Origin: Metopolophium dirhodum
Taxonomy: Eukaryota; Arthropoda; Insecta; Hemiptera; Aphididae
Assembly (NCBI RefSeq): GCF_019925205.1
Contig: NC_083565.1
Location: forward strand, 35,306,241 to 35,370,240
Length of the DNA: 64,000 nucleotides
Reading direction: 5' to 3'
The notes below the pieces were generated by a model. The model searched no databases, was not told where the DNA came from, and saw nothing but the letters and a program-made list of their open reading frames with translations. Below, piece by piece: positions 1 through 14,499 of this stretch. The stretch's first letter is position 1; each line of letters opens with the position of its first letter. The position numbers and the translations under genes were made by a program.

Positions 1-1699
1 ATTATATTTTTTCAAAATTTTTTTTTTGGTTTCCTAAAATGCATTTGCCTGCGGGCGCCAACACCCTCCTTCAATATTTTTTTTTATGATTAAACTTCTA
101 GCCAATTTTTTTAAACATTGACAATCTGGTAAAATTTGATTAATCCTTGTTTAATGAAATAAATATTTTAAATATTTTTTTTGTTTAAGAAGCTGGGCAT
201 TTTAGTTTGTACTTTGTAATGTGTAGTCATAGAGTTTAATTTATTTAACCTTTTTTTTTGGTTTCCTAAAATGCATTTGCCTGCCGGCGCCAACACCCTC
301 CTTCAATTTTTTTTTTAGTAATGCAACTCTAGTTGAATAGTTTGTATTGACTTGAAAATTGAGAACAAGGTGCCCTGTGAATGATCATTCTTGAATAAAC
401 TAAATATTTTAAATAGTTTTTTTTGTTTAAGAAGCTGGGCATTTTAGTTTGTACTTTGTTATGTGTATTCCTAGAATTAAATTTTTTCAAAATTTTTTTT
501 TTGGTTTCCTAAAATGCAATTGCCTGCGGGCGCTAACACCCTCCTTCAATTTTTTTTTTTTTGGAATGCAACTCTAGTTGAATATTTTGTATTGACTTGA
601 AAATTGAGAACTTGGTGCCCTGTGAATAATCATTCTTGAATCAACTAAATATTTTAAATAGTTTTTTTTTTTAAGAAGCTGGGCATTTTAGTTTGTACTT
701 TGTAATGTGTAATCATAAAGTTAAATTTATTCAACATTTTTTTTTTGGTTTCCTAAAATGCATTTGCCTGCGGGCGCCAACACCCTCCTTCAATATTTTT
801 TTTTATGATTAAACTTCTAGCCAATTTTTTTAAACATTGACAATCTGGTACCATTTGATTAATCCTTGTTTAATGAAATAAATGTTTTAAATATTTTTTT
901 CTGTTTAATATTCTGGGCATTTTAGTTTGTACTTTGTTATTTGTATTCCTAGAATTAATTTTTTTCAAAATTTTTTTTTTGGTTTCCTAAGATGCATTTG
1001 CCTGCGGGCGCTAACACCCTCCTTCAATTTTTTTTTTTGGAATGCAGCTCTAGTTGAATATTTTGTATTGACTTGAAAATTGAGAACTTAGTGCTCTGTA
1101 AATAATCATTCTTGAATTAACTAAATATTTGGAATATTTTTTTCTGTTAACGATTCTGGGCATTTTAGTTTGAAGTTTGTAATGTGTATTCCCACAATAT
1201 AATTTATTTAATTTTTTTTTTCTATTTTAAAAAGCTATTGGTTGTAGGCGCCAACAGTCTCCTTCGATTTCTTTTTTTGATATAACCTCAAACCAAATTT
1301 TTTAAAAATTGACAATCTGGTAGCCTTTGAATAATCCTTGTTTAATGAATTAAATATTTGAAATAGTTTTTTCTGTTAATATTCTGGGCATTTTAGTTTG
1401 TACTTTGTAATGTGTATTCCTAGAGTTAAATTTATTCAACATTTTTTTTTTGGTTTCCTAAAATGCATTTGCCTGCGGGCGCTAATACCCTCCTTCAATT
1501 TTTTTTTTGGAATGCAACTCTAGTTGAATATTTTGTATTGACTTGAAAATTGAGAACTTGGGTTCCCTGTGAATAATCATTCTTGAATTAACTAAATATT
1601 TTAAATAGTTTTTTTTGTTTAAGAAGCTGGGCATTTTAATTTGTACTTTCTAATGTGTAATCATAAAGTTAAATTTATTCAACATTTTTTTTTGGTTTC

Positions 1700-4600
1700 C
1701 TAAAATGCATTTGCCTGCGGGCGCCAACACCCTCCTTCGATTTTTTTTTAGTAATGCAACTCTAGTTGAATAGTTTTTATTGACTTGAAAATTGAGAACT
1801 AGGTGCCCTGTGAATGATCATTCTTGAATAAACTAAATATTTTAAATAGTTTTTTTGTTTACGATTGTGGGCATTTTTGTTTGAAGTTTGTAATGTGTAT
1901 TCCCACAATATAATTTATTTAATTTTTTTTTGCTTTTTTAAAATGCATTTGCCTGTGGGCTCCAACACCCTCCTTCAATTTTTTTTGGAATGCAACTCTA
2001 GTTGAATATTTTGTATTGACTTGAAAATTGATAACTTGGTGCCTTGTGAATAATTATTCTTGAATAAACTAAATATTTGGAATATTTTTTTCTGTTTACG
2101 ATTCTGGGCATTTTAGTTTGTACTTTGTAATGTGTATTCCTAGAGTTAAATTTTTTCAAAATTTTTTTTTTGGTTTCCTAAAATGCATTTGCCTGCGGGC
2201 GCCAACACCCTCCTTCAATTTTTTTTTTAGTAATGCAACTCTAGTTGAATATTTTGTATTGACTTGTTAATTGAGAACTTGGAGCCCTTAGAATAATCAT
2301 TCTTGAATGAACTAAAAATGTTAAATAGTTTTTTTTGTTTAAGAAGCTGGGCATTTTAATTTGTACTTTGTAATGTGTAATAATACAGTTAAATTTATTC
2401 AACATTTTTTTTTTGGTTTCCTAAAATGCATTTGCCTGCGGGCGCCAACACCCTCCTTCAATTTTATTTTTTAGTTATGCAACTCTAGTAGAATATTTTG
2501 TATTGACTTGAAAATTGAGAACTAGGTGCCCTGCGAATGATCATTCTTGAATAAACTAAATATTTTAAATAGTTTTTTTTGTTTAAGAAGCTGGGCATTT
2601 TAGTTTGTACTTTGTAATGTGTGATCATACAGTTAAATTTATTCAACATTTTTTTTTTGGTTTCCTAAAATGCATTTGCCTGCGGGCGCCAACACCCTCC
2701 TTCGATTTTTTTTTAGTAATGCAACTCTAGTTGAATAGTTTTTATTGACTTGAAAATTGAGAACTAGGTGCCCTGTGAATGATCATTCTTGAATAAACTA
2801 AATATTTTAAATAGTTTTTTTTGTTTACGATTGTGGGCATTTTTGTTTGAAGTTTGTAATGTGTATTCCCACAATATAATTTATTTAATTTTTTTTTGTT
2901 TTTTAAAATGCATTTGCCTGTGGGCTCCAACACCCTCCTTCAATTTTTTTTTTTTGGAATGCAACTCTAGTTGAATATTTTGTATTGACTTGAAAATTGA
3001 GAACTAGGTGCCCTGCGAATGATCATTCTTGAATAAACTAAATATTTTAAATAGTTTTTTTTGTTTAAGAAGCTGGGCATTTTAGTTTGTACTTTGTAAT
3101 GTGTGGCCATACAGTTAAATTTATTCAACATTTTTTTTTTGGTTTCCTAAAATGCATTTGCCTGCAAGCACCAAAACCATCCTTCAATTTTTTTTTTTTG
3201 TAATGCAACTCTAGTTGAATATTTTGTATTGACTTGAAAATTGAGAACAAGGTTCCCTGTGAATGATCATTCTTGAATAAACTAAATATTTTAAATAGTT
3301 TTTTTTGTTTACGATTATGGGCATTTTTGTTTGAAGTTTGTAATGTGTATTCCCACAATATAATTTATTTAATTTTTTTTTGCTTTTTTAAAATGCATTT
3401 GCCTGTGGGCTCCAACACCCTCCTTCAATTTTTTTTGGAATGCAACTCTAGTTGAATATTTTGTATTGACTTGAAAATTGATAACTTTGTGCCTTGTGAA
3501 TAATTATTCTTGAATAAACTAAATATTTGGAATATTTTTTTCTGTTTACGATTCTGGGCATTTTAGTTTGTACTTTGTAATGTGTATTCCTAGAGTTAAA
3601 TTTTTTCAAAATTTTTTTTTTGGTTTCCTAAAATGCATTTGCCTGCGGGCGCCAACACCCTCCTTCAATTTTTTTTTTAGTTATGCAACTCTAGTTGAAT
3701 ATTTTGTATTGACTTGTTAATTGAGAACTTGGAGCCCTTAGAATAATCATTCTTGAATGAACTAAAAATGTTAAATAGTTTTTTTTGTTTAAGAAGCTGG
3801 GCATTTTAATTTGTACTTTGTAATGTGTAATAATACAGTTAAATTTATTCAACATTTTTTTTTTGGTTTCCTAAAATGCATTTGCCTGCGGGCGCCAACA
3901 CCCTCCTTCAATTTTATTTTTTAGTTATGCAACTCTAGTAGAATATTTTGTATTGACTTGAAAATTGAGAACTAGGTGCCCTGCGAATGATCATTCTTGA
4001 ATAAACTAAATATTTTAAATAGTTTTTTTTGTTTAAGAAGCTGGGCATTTTAGTTTGTACTTTGTAATGTGTGGCCATACAGTTAAATTTATTCAACATT
4101 TTTTTTTTGGTTTCCTAAAATGCATTTGCCTGCAAGCACCAAAACCATCCTTCAATTTTTTTTTTTTGTAATGCAACTCTAGTTGAATATTTTGTATTGA
4201 CTTGAAAATTGAGAACTAGGTTCCCTGTGAATGATCATTCTTGAATAAACTAAATATTTTAAATAGTTTTTTTTGTTTACGATTGTGGGCATTTTTGTTT
4301 GAAGTTTGTAATGTGTATTCCCACAATATAATTTATTTAATTTTTTTTTGTTTTTTAAAATGCATTTGCCTGTGGGCTCCAACACCCTCCTTCAATTTTT
4401 TTTGGAATGCAACTCTAGTTGAATATTTTGTATTGACTTGAAAATTGATAACTTGGTGCCTTGTGAATAATTATTCTTGAACAAACTAAATATTTGGAAT
4501 ATTTTTTTCTGTTTACGATTCTGGGCATTTTAGTTTGTACTTTGTAATGTGTATTCCCACAATATAATCTCCTTCAATTTTTTTTTTTAGTAATGCAACT

Positions 4601-7600
4601 CTAGTTGAATATTTTGTATTGACTTGTTAATTGAGAACTTGGAGCCCTTAGAATAATCATTCTTGAATGAACTAAAAATTTTAAATAGTTTTTTTTGTTT
4701 AAGAAGCTGGGCATTTTAATTTGTACTTTGTAATGTGTAATAATACAGTTAAATTTATTCAACATTTTTTTTTTGGTTTCCTAAAATGCATTTGCCTGCG
4801 GGTGCCAACACCCTCCTTCAATTTTATTTTTTAGTTATGCAACTCTTGTAGAATATTTTGTATTGACTTGAAAATTGAGAACTAGGTGCCCTGCGAATGA
4901 TCATTCTTGAATAAACTAAATATTTTAAATAGTTTTTTTTGTTTGAGAAGCTGGGCATTTTAGTTTGTACTTTGTAATGTGTGATCATACAGTTAAATTT
5001 ATTCAACATTTTTTTTTTGGTTTCCTAAAATGCATTTGCCTGCGGGCGCCAACACCCTCCTTCGATTTTTTTTTAGTAATGCAACTCTAGTTGAATAGTT
5101 TTTATTGACTTGAAAATTGAGAACTAGGTGCCCTGTGAATGATCATTCTTGAATAAACTAAATATTTTAAATAGTTTTTTTTGTTTACGATTGTGGGCAT
5201 TTTTGTTTGAAGTTTGTAATGTGTATTCCCACAATATAATTTATTTAATTTTTTTTTGTTTTTTAAAATGCATTTGCCTGTGGGCTCCAACACCCTCCTT
5301 CAATTTTTTTTTTTTGGAATGCAACTCTAGTTGAATATTTTGTATTGACTTGAAAATTGATAACTTGGTGCCTTGTGAATAATTATTCTTGAATAAACTA
5401 AATATTTGGAATATTTTTTTCTGTTTACGATTCTGGGCATTTTAGTTTGTACTTTGTAATGTGTATTCCCACAATATAATCTCCTTCAATTTTTTTTTTT
5501 AGTAATGCAACTCTAGTTGAATATTTTGTATTGACTTGTTAATTGAGAACTTGGAGCCCTTAGAATAATCATTCTTGAATGAACTAAAAATTTTAAATAG
5601 TTTTTTTTGTTTAAGAAGCTGGGCATTTTAATTTGTACTTTGTAATGTGTAATAATACAGTTAAATTTATTCAACATTTTTTTTTTGGTTTCCTAAAATG
5701 CATTTGCCTGCGGGTGCCAACACCCTCCTTCAATTTTATTTTTTAGTTATGCAACTCTTGTAGAATATTTTGTATTGACTTGAAAATTGAGAACTAGGTG
5801 CCCTGCGAATGATCATTCTTGAATAAACTAAATATTTTAAATAGTTTTTTTTGTTTGAGAAGCTGGGCATTTTAGTTTGTACTTTGTAATGTGTGATCAT
5901 ACAGTTAAATTTATTCAACATTTTTTTTTTGGTTTCCTAAAATGCATTTGCCTGCGGGCGCCAACACCCTCCTTCGATTTTTTTTTAGTAATGCAACTCT
6001 AGTTGAATAGTTTTTATTGACTTGAAAATTGAGAACTAGGTGCCCTGTGAATGATCATTCTTGAATAAACTAAATATTTTAAATAGTTTTTTTTGTTTAC
6101 GATTGTGGGCATTTTTGTTTGAAGTTTGTAATGTGTATTCCCACAATATAATTTATTTAATTTTTTTTTGTTTTTTAAAATGCATTTGCCTGTGGGCTCC
6201 AACACCCTCCTTCAATTTTTTTTTTTTGGAATGCAACTCTAGTTGAATATTTTGTATTGACTTGAAAATTGATAACTTGGTGCCTTGTGAATAATTATTC
6301 TTGAATAAACTAAATATTTGGAATATTTTTTTCTGTTTACGATTCTGGGCATTTTAGTTTGTACTTTGTAATGTGTATTCCTAGAGTTAAATTTTTTCAA
6401 AATTTTTTTTTTGGTTTCCTAAAATGCATTTGCCTGCGGGCGCCAACACCCTCCTTCAATTTTTTTTTTAGTAATGCAACTCTAGTTGAATATTTTGTAT
6501 TGACTTGTTAATTGAGAACTTGGAGCCCTTAGAATAATCATTCTTGAATGAACTAAAAATGTTAAATAGTTTTTTTTGTTTAAGAAGCTGGGCATTTTAA
6601 TTTGTACTTTGTAATGTGTAATAATACAGTTAAATTTATTCAACATTTTTTTTTTGGTTTCCTAAAATGCATTTGCCTGCGGGTGCCAACACCCTCCTTC
6701 AATTTTATTTTTTAGTTATGCAACTCTAGTAGAATATTTTGTATTGACTTGAAAATTGAGAACTAGGTGCCCTGCGAATGATCATTCTTGAATAAACTAA
6801 ATATTTTAAATAGTTTTTTTTGTTTAAGAAGCTGGGCATTTTAGTTTGTACTTTGTAATGTGTGATCATACAGTTAAATTTATTCAACATTTTTTTTTTG
6901 GTTTCCTAAAATGCATTTGCCTGCGGGCGCCAACACCCTCCTTCGATTTTTTTTTAGTAATGCAACTCTAGTTGAATAGTTTTTATTGACTTGAAAATTG
7001 AGAACTAGGTGCCCTGTGAATGATCATTCTTGAATAAACTAAATATTTTAAATAGTTTTTTTTGTTTACGATTGTGGGCATTTTTGTTTGAAGTTTGTAA
7101 TGTGTATTCCCACAATATAATTTATTTAATTTTTTTTTGTTTTTTAAAATGCATTTGCCTGTGGGCTCCAACACCCTCCTTCAATTTTTTTTTTTTGGAA
7201 TGCAACTCTAGTTGAATATTTTGTATTGACTTGAAAATTGAGAACTAGGTGCCCTGCGAATGATCATTCTTGAATAAACTAAATATTTTAAATAGTTTTT
7301 TTTGTTTAAGAAGCTGGGCATTTTAGTTTGTACTTTGTAATGTGTGGCCATACAGTTAAATTTATTCAACATTTTTTTTTTGGTTTCCTAAAATGCATTT
7401 GCCTGCAAGCACCAAAACCATCCTTCAATTTTTTTTTTTTTGTAATGCAACTCTAGTTGAATATTTTGTATTGACTTGAAAATTGAGAACAAGGTTCCCT
7501 GTGAATGATCATTCTTGAATAAACTAAATATTTTAAATAGTTTTTTTTGTTTACGATTATGGGCATTTTTGTTTGAAGTTTGTAATGTGTATTCCCACAA

Positions 7601-10600
7601 TATAATTTATTTAATTTTTTTTTGCTTTTTTAAAATGCATTTGCCTGTGGGCTCCAACACCCTCCTTCAATTTTTTTTGGAATGCAACTCTAGTTGAATA
7701 TTTTGTATTGACTTGAAAATTGATAACTTTGTGCCTTGTGAATAATTATTCTTGAATAAACTAAATATTTGGAATATTTTTTTCTGTTTACGATTCTGGG
7801 CATTTTAGTTTGTACTTTGTAATGTGTATTCCTAGAGTTAAATTTTTTTTTTGGTTTCCTAAAATGCATTTGCCTGCGGGCGCCAACACCCTCCTTCAAT
7901 TTTTTTTTTAGTTATGCAACTCTAGTTGAATATTTTGTATTGACTTGTTAATTGAGAACTTGGAGCCCTTAGAATAATCATTCTTGAATGAACTAAAAAT
8001 GTTAAATAGTTTTTTTTGTTTAAGAAGCTGGGCATTTTAATTTGTACTTTGTAATGTGTAATAATACAGTTAAATTTATTCAACATTTTTTTTTTGGTTT
8101 CCTAAAATGCATTTGCCTGCGGGCGCCAACACCCTCCTTCAATTTTATTTTTTAGTTATGCAACTCTAGTAGAATATTTTGTATTGACTTGAAAATTGAG
8201 AACTAGGTGCCCTGCGAATGATCATTCTTGAATAAACTAAATATTTTAAATAGTTTTTTTTGTTTAAGAAGCTGGGCATTTTAGTTTGTACTTTGTAATG
8301 TGTGGCCATACAGTTAAATTTATTCAACATTTTTTTTTTGGTTTCCTAAAATGCATTTGCCTGCAAGCACCAAAACCATCCTTCAATTTTTTTTTTTTGT
8401 AATGCAACTCTAGTTGAATATTTTGTATTGACTTGAAAATTGAGAACTAGGTTCCCTGTGAATGATCATTCTTGAATAAACTAAATATTTTAAATAGTTT
8501 TTTTTGTTTACGATTGTGGGCATTTTTGTTTGAAGTTTGTAATGTGTATTCCCACAATATAATTTATTTAATTTTTTTTTGTTTTTTAAAATGCATTTGC
8601 CTGTGGGCTCCAACACCCTCCTTCAATTTTTTTTGGAATGCAACTCTAGTTGAATATTTTGTATTGACTTGAAAATTGATAACTTGGTGCCTTGTGAATA
8701 ATTATTCTTGAATAAACTAAATATTTGGAATATTTTTTTCTGTTTACGATTCTGGGCATTTTAGTTTGTACTTTGTAATGTGTATTCCCACAATATAATC
8801 TCCTTCAATTTTTTTTTTTAGTAATGCAACTCTAGTTGAATATTTTGTATTGACTTGTTAATTGAGAACTTGGAGCCCTTAGAATAATCATTCTTGAATG
8901 AACTAAAAATTTTAAATAGTTTTTTTTGTTTAAGAAGCTGGGCATTTTAATTTGTACTTTGTAATGTGTAATAATACAGTTAAATTTATTCAACATTTTT
9001 TTTTTGGTTTCCTAAAATGCATTTGCCTGCGGGTGCCAACACCCTCCTTCAATTTTATTTTTTAGTTATGCAACTCTTGTAGAATATTTTGTATTGACTT
9101 GAAAATTGAGAACTAGGTGCCCTGCGAATGATCATTCTTGAATAAACTAAATATTTTAAATAGTTTTTTTTGTTTGAGAAGCTGGGCATTTTAGTTTGTA
9201 CTTTGTAATGTGTGATCATACAGTTAAATTTATTCAACATTTTTTTTTTGGTTTCCTAAAATGCATTTGCCTGCGGGCGCCAACACCCTCCTTCGATTTT
9301 TTTTTTAGTAATGCAACTCTAGTTGAATAGTTTTTATTGACTTGAAAATTGAGAACTAGGTGCCCTGTGAATGATCATTCTTGAATAAACTAAATATTTT
9401 AAATAGTTTTTTTTGTTTACGATTGTGGGCATTTTTGTTTGAAGTTTGTAATGTGTATTCCCACAATATAATTTATTTAATTTTTTTTTGTTTTTTAAAA
9501 TGCATTTGCCTGTGGGCTCCAACACCCTCCTTCAATTTTTTTTTTTTGGAATGCAACTCTAGTTGAATATTTTGTATTGACTTGAAAATTGATAACTTGG
9601 TGCCTTGTGAATAATTATTCTTGAATAAACTAAATATTTGGAATATTTTTTTCTGTTTACGATTCTGGGCATTTTAGTTTGTACTTTGTAATGTGTATTC
9701 CCACAATATAATCTCCTTCAATTTTTTTTTTTAGTAATGCAACTCTAGTTGAATATTTTGTATTGACTTGTTAATTGAGAACTTGGAGCCCTTAGAATAA
9801 TCATTCTTGAATGAACTAAAAATTTTAAATAGTTTTTTTTGTTTAAGAAGCTGGGCATTTTAATTTGTACTTTGTAATGTGTAATAATACAGTTAAATTT
9901 ATTCAACATTTTTTTTTTGGTTTCCTAAAATGCATTTGCCTGCGGGTGCCAACACCCTCCTTCAATTTTATTTTTTAGTTATGCAACTCTTGTAGAATAT
10001 TTTGTATTGACTTGAAAATTGAGAACTAGGTGCCCTGCGAATGATCATTCTTGAATAAACTAAATATTTTAAATAGTTTTTTTTGTTTAAGAAGCTGGGC
10101 ATTTTAGTTTGTACTTTGTAATGTGTGATCATACAGTTAAATTTATTCAACATTTTTTTTTTTGGTTTCCTAAAATGCATTTGCCTGCGGGCGCCAAAAC
10201 CCTCCTTCGATTTTTTTTTAGTAATGCAACTCTAGTTGAATAGTTTTTATTGACTTGAAAATTGAGAACTAGGTGCCCTGTGAATGATCATTCTTGAATA
10301 AACTAAATATTTTAAATAGTTTTTTTTGTTTACGATTGTGGGCATTTTTGTTTGAAGTTTGTAATGTGTATTCCCACAATATAATTTATTTAATTTTTTT
10401 TTGTTTTTTAAAATGCATTTGCCTGTGGGCTCCAACACGCTCCTTCAATTTTTTTTTTTTGGAATGCAACTCTAGTTGAATATTTTGTATTGACTTGAAA
10501 ATTGATAACTTGGTGCCTTGTGAATAATTATTCTTGAATAAACTAAATATTTGGAATATTTTTTTCTGTTTACGATTCTGGGCATTTTAGTTTGTACTTT

Positions 10601-10610
10601 GTAATGTGTA
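1700..10610 (+). repeat. 4.24 kb super-repeat within the satellite, about 2.1 tandem copies
   Basis: The order of monomer variants from about 1700 to 5940 is repeated almost exactly at about 5940-10180. The offset is 4241 bp near 2039/6280 and 2742/6983, falling to 4231-4233 bp further in because of small T-tract length changes. A third copy begins near 10180 and stops matching near 10610. Each copy holds about 18 monomers. Boundaries were judged by eye from variant markers, so they are good to roughly one monomer. This indicates recent amplification of a block much longer than the monomer. Confidence 0.85.
4180..6205 (+). repeat. ~912 bp higher-order unit (four monomers), tandem
   Basis: Matching points at 4179, 5102 and 6014 (spacing about 923 and 912 bp) recur at 8410, 9334 and 10247 in the next super-repeat copy. 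Each unit has four monomers, one of which lacks about 60 bp. In that one, CCCACAATATAAT runs directly into CTCCTTCAATT, deleting the T tract and the GCATTTGCCTG core. The shared deletion shows that the unit was amplified as a block after the deletion arose. Confidence 0.8.
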
Positions 10611-13600
10611 TTCCCACAATATAATCTCCTTCAATTTTTTTTTTTAGTAATGCAACTCTAGTTGAATATTTTGTATTGACTTGTTAATTGAGAACTTGGA
10701 GCCCTTAGAATAATCATTCTTGAATGAACTAAAAATTTTAAATAGTTTTTTTTGTTTAAGAAGCTAGGCATTTTAATTTGTAATTTGTAATGTGTAATAA
10801 TACAGTTAAATTTATTCAACATTTTTTTTTTGGTTTCCTAAAATGCATTTGCCTGCGGGCGCCAACACCCTCCTTCAATTTTATTTTTTAGTTATGCAAC
10901 TCTAGTTGAATATTTTGTATTGACTTGAAAATTGAGAACTAGGTGCCATGCGAATGATCATTCTTGAATAAACTAAATATTTTAAATAGTTTTTTTTGTT
11001 TAAGAAGCTGGGCATTTTAGTTTGTACTTTGTAATGTGTGGCCATACAGTTAAATTTATTCAACATTTTTTTTTTGGTTTCCTAAAATGCATTTGCCTGC
11101 AAGCACCAAAACCATCCTTCAATTTTTTTTTTTTTGTAATGCAACTCTAGTTGAATATTTTGTATTGACTTGAAAATTGAGAACTAGGTTCCCTGTGAAT
11201 GATCATTCTTGAATAAACTAAATATTTTAAATAGTTTTTTTTGTTTACGATTGTGGGCATTTTTGTTTGAAGTTTGTAATGTGTATTCCCCCAATATAAT
11301 TTATTTAATTTTTTTTTGCTTTTTTAAAATGCATTTGCCTGTGGGCTCCAACACCCTCCTTCAATTTTTTTTGGAATGCAACTCTAGTTGAATATTTTGT
11401 ATTGACTTGAAAATTGATAACTTGGTGCCTTGAGAATAATTATTCTTGAATAAACTAAATATTTGGAATATTTTTTTCTGTTTACGATTCTGGGCATTTT
11501 AGTTTGTACTTTGTAATGTGTATTCCCACAATATAATCTCCTTCAATTTTTTTTTTTAGTAATGCAACTCTAGTTGAATATTTTGTATTGACTTGAAAAT
11601 TGAGAACTTGGTGTCCTGTGAATAATCATTCTTCAATGAACTAAATATTTTGAATATTTTATTCTGTTTACGATTCTGGGCATTTTAGTTTGAAGTTTGT
11701 AATGTGTATTCCCACTATATAATTTATATAATTATTTTTTCTTTTTTAAAATGCATTTGCCTGTGGGCGCCAACACTATCCTTCAATTTTTTTTTTTGTA
11801 ATGCAACTCTTGTTGAATATTTTGTATTGACTTGAAAATTGAGAACTAGGTGCCCGGCGAATGATCATTCTTGAATAAACTAAATATTTTAAATAGTTTT
11901 TTTTGTTTAAGAAGCTGGGCATTTTAATTTGTACTTTGTAATGTGTAATCATACAGTTAAATTTATTCAAAATTTTTTTTTGGTTTCCTAAAATGCATTA
12001 GCCTGCGGGCGCCAAAACCATCCTTCAATTTTTTTTTTTGTAATGCAACTCTAGTTGAGTATTTTGTATTGACTTGAAAATTGAGAACTAGGTGCCCTGT
12101 GAATGATCATTCTTGAATAAACTAAATATTTTAAATAGTTTTTTTTGTTTAAGAAGCTGGGCATTTTAATTTGTACTTTGTAATGTGTAGTCATAGAGTT
12201 TAATTTATTTAACCTTTTTTTTTGGTTTCCTAAAATGCATTTGCCTGCCGGCGCCAACACCCTCCTTCAATTTTTTTTTTAGTAATGCAACTCTAGTTGA
12301 ATAGTTTGTATTGACTTGAAAATTGAGAACAAGGTGCCCTGTGAATGATCATTCTTGAATAAACTAAATATTTTGAATATTTTTTTCTGTTTACGATTCT
12401 GGGCATTTTAATTTGTACTTTGTAATGTGTAATAATACAGTTAAATTAATTCAACACTTTTTTTTGGTTTCCTAAAATGCATTTGCCTGCGGGCGCCAAC
12501 ACCCTCCTTCAATTTTTTTTTTTTGGAATGCAACTCTAGTTGAATATTTTGTATTGACTTGAAAATTGATAACTTGGTGCCCTGTGAATAATTATTCTTG
12601 AATGAACTAAATATTTGGAATATTTTTTTCTGTTTACGATTCTGGGCATTTTAGTTTGAAGTTTGTAATGTGTATTCCCACAATATAATCTCCTTTAATT
12701 TTTTTTTTTAGTAATGCAACTCTAGTTTAATATTTTGTATTGACTTGAAAATTGAGAACTTGGTGTCCTGTGAATAGACATTCTTCAATGAACTAAATAT
12801 TTTGAATATTTTATTCTGTTTACGATTCTGGGCATTTTAGTTTGAAGTTTGTAATGTGTATTCCCACTATATAATTTATATAATTATTTTTTCTTTTTTA
12901 AAATGCATTTGCCTGTGGGCGCCAACACTATCCTTCAATTTTTTTTTTTGTAATGCAACTCTTGTTGAATATTTTGTATTGACTTGAAAATTGAGAACTA
13001 GGTGCCCGGCGAATGATCATTCTTGAATAAACTAAATATTTTAAATAGTTTTTTTTGTTTAAGAAGCTGGGCATTTTAATTTGTACTTTGTAATGTGTAA
13101 TCATACAGTTAAATTTATTCAAAATTTTTTTTTGGTTTCCTAAAATGCATTAGCCTGCGGGCGCCAAAACCATCCTTCAATTTTTTTTTTTGTAATGCAA
13201 CTCTAGTTGAATATTTTGTATTGACTTGAAAATTGAGTACTAGGTGCCCTGTGAATGATCATTCTTGAATGAACTTAATATTTTAAATAGTTTTTTTTGT
13301 TTAAGAAGCTGGGCATTTTAGTTTGTACTTTGTAATGTGTGATCATACAGTTAAACTTATTCAACATTTTTTTTTTTGGTTTCCTAAAATGCATTTGCCT
13401 GCAAGCACCAAAACCATCCTTCAATTTTTTTTTTTGTAATGCAACTCTCGTTGAATATTTTGTATTGACTTGAAAATTGAGAACTAGGTGCCCTGCAAAT
13501 GATCATTCTTGAATAAACTAAATATTTTAAATAGTTTTTTTTGTTTGGCATTTTAATTTGTACTTTGTAATGTGTAATCATACAGTTAAATTTATTCAAA

Positions 13601-14499
13601 ATTTTTTTTGGTTTCCTAAAATGCATTTGCCTACGGGCGCCAAAACCATCCTTCAATTTTTTTTTTTTGTAATGCAACTCTAGTTGAATATTTTGTATTG
13701 ACTTGAAAATTGAGAACTAGGTGCCCTGTGAATGATAATTCTTGAATGAACTAAATATTTTAAATAGTTTTTTTTGTTTAAGAAGCTGGGCATTTTAGTT
13801 TGTACTTTGTTATGTGTGATCATACAGTTAAACTTATTCAATATTTTTTTTTTGGTTTCCTAAAATGCATTTGCCTGCAAGCACCAAAACCATCCTTCAA
13901 TTTTTTTTTTTGTAATGCAACTCTCGTTGAATATTTTGTATTGACTTGAAAATTGAGAACTAGGTGCCCTGCAAATGATCATTCTTGAATAAACTAAATA
14001 TTTTAAATAGTTTTTTTTGTTTACGATTGTGGGCATTTTTGTTTGAAGTTTGTAATGTGTATTCACACTATATAATTTATATAATTATTTTTTCTTTTTT
14101 AAAATGCATTTGCCTGTGGGAACCAACACCCTCCTTCAATTTTTTTTTTTAGTAATGCAACTCTAGTTGAATATTTTGTATTGTCTTGAAAATTGAGAAC
14201 TTGTTGTCCTGTGAATAATCATTCTTCAATGAACTAAATATTTTGAATATTTTATTCTGTTTACGATTCTGGGCATTTTAGTTTGAAGTTTGTAATGTGT
14301 AGTCCCACTATATAATTTATATAATTATTTTTTCTTTTTTAAAATGCGTTTGCCTGTGGGAACCAACACCCTCCTTCAATTTTTTTTTTTAGTAATGCAA
14401 CTCTAGTTGAATATTTTGTATTGACTTGAAAATTGAGAACTAGGTGCCCTGCGAATGATCATTCTTGAATGAACTTAATATTTTAAATAGTTTTTTTTG

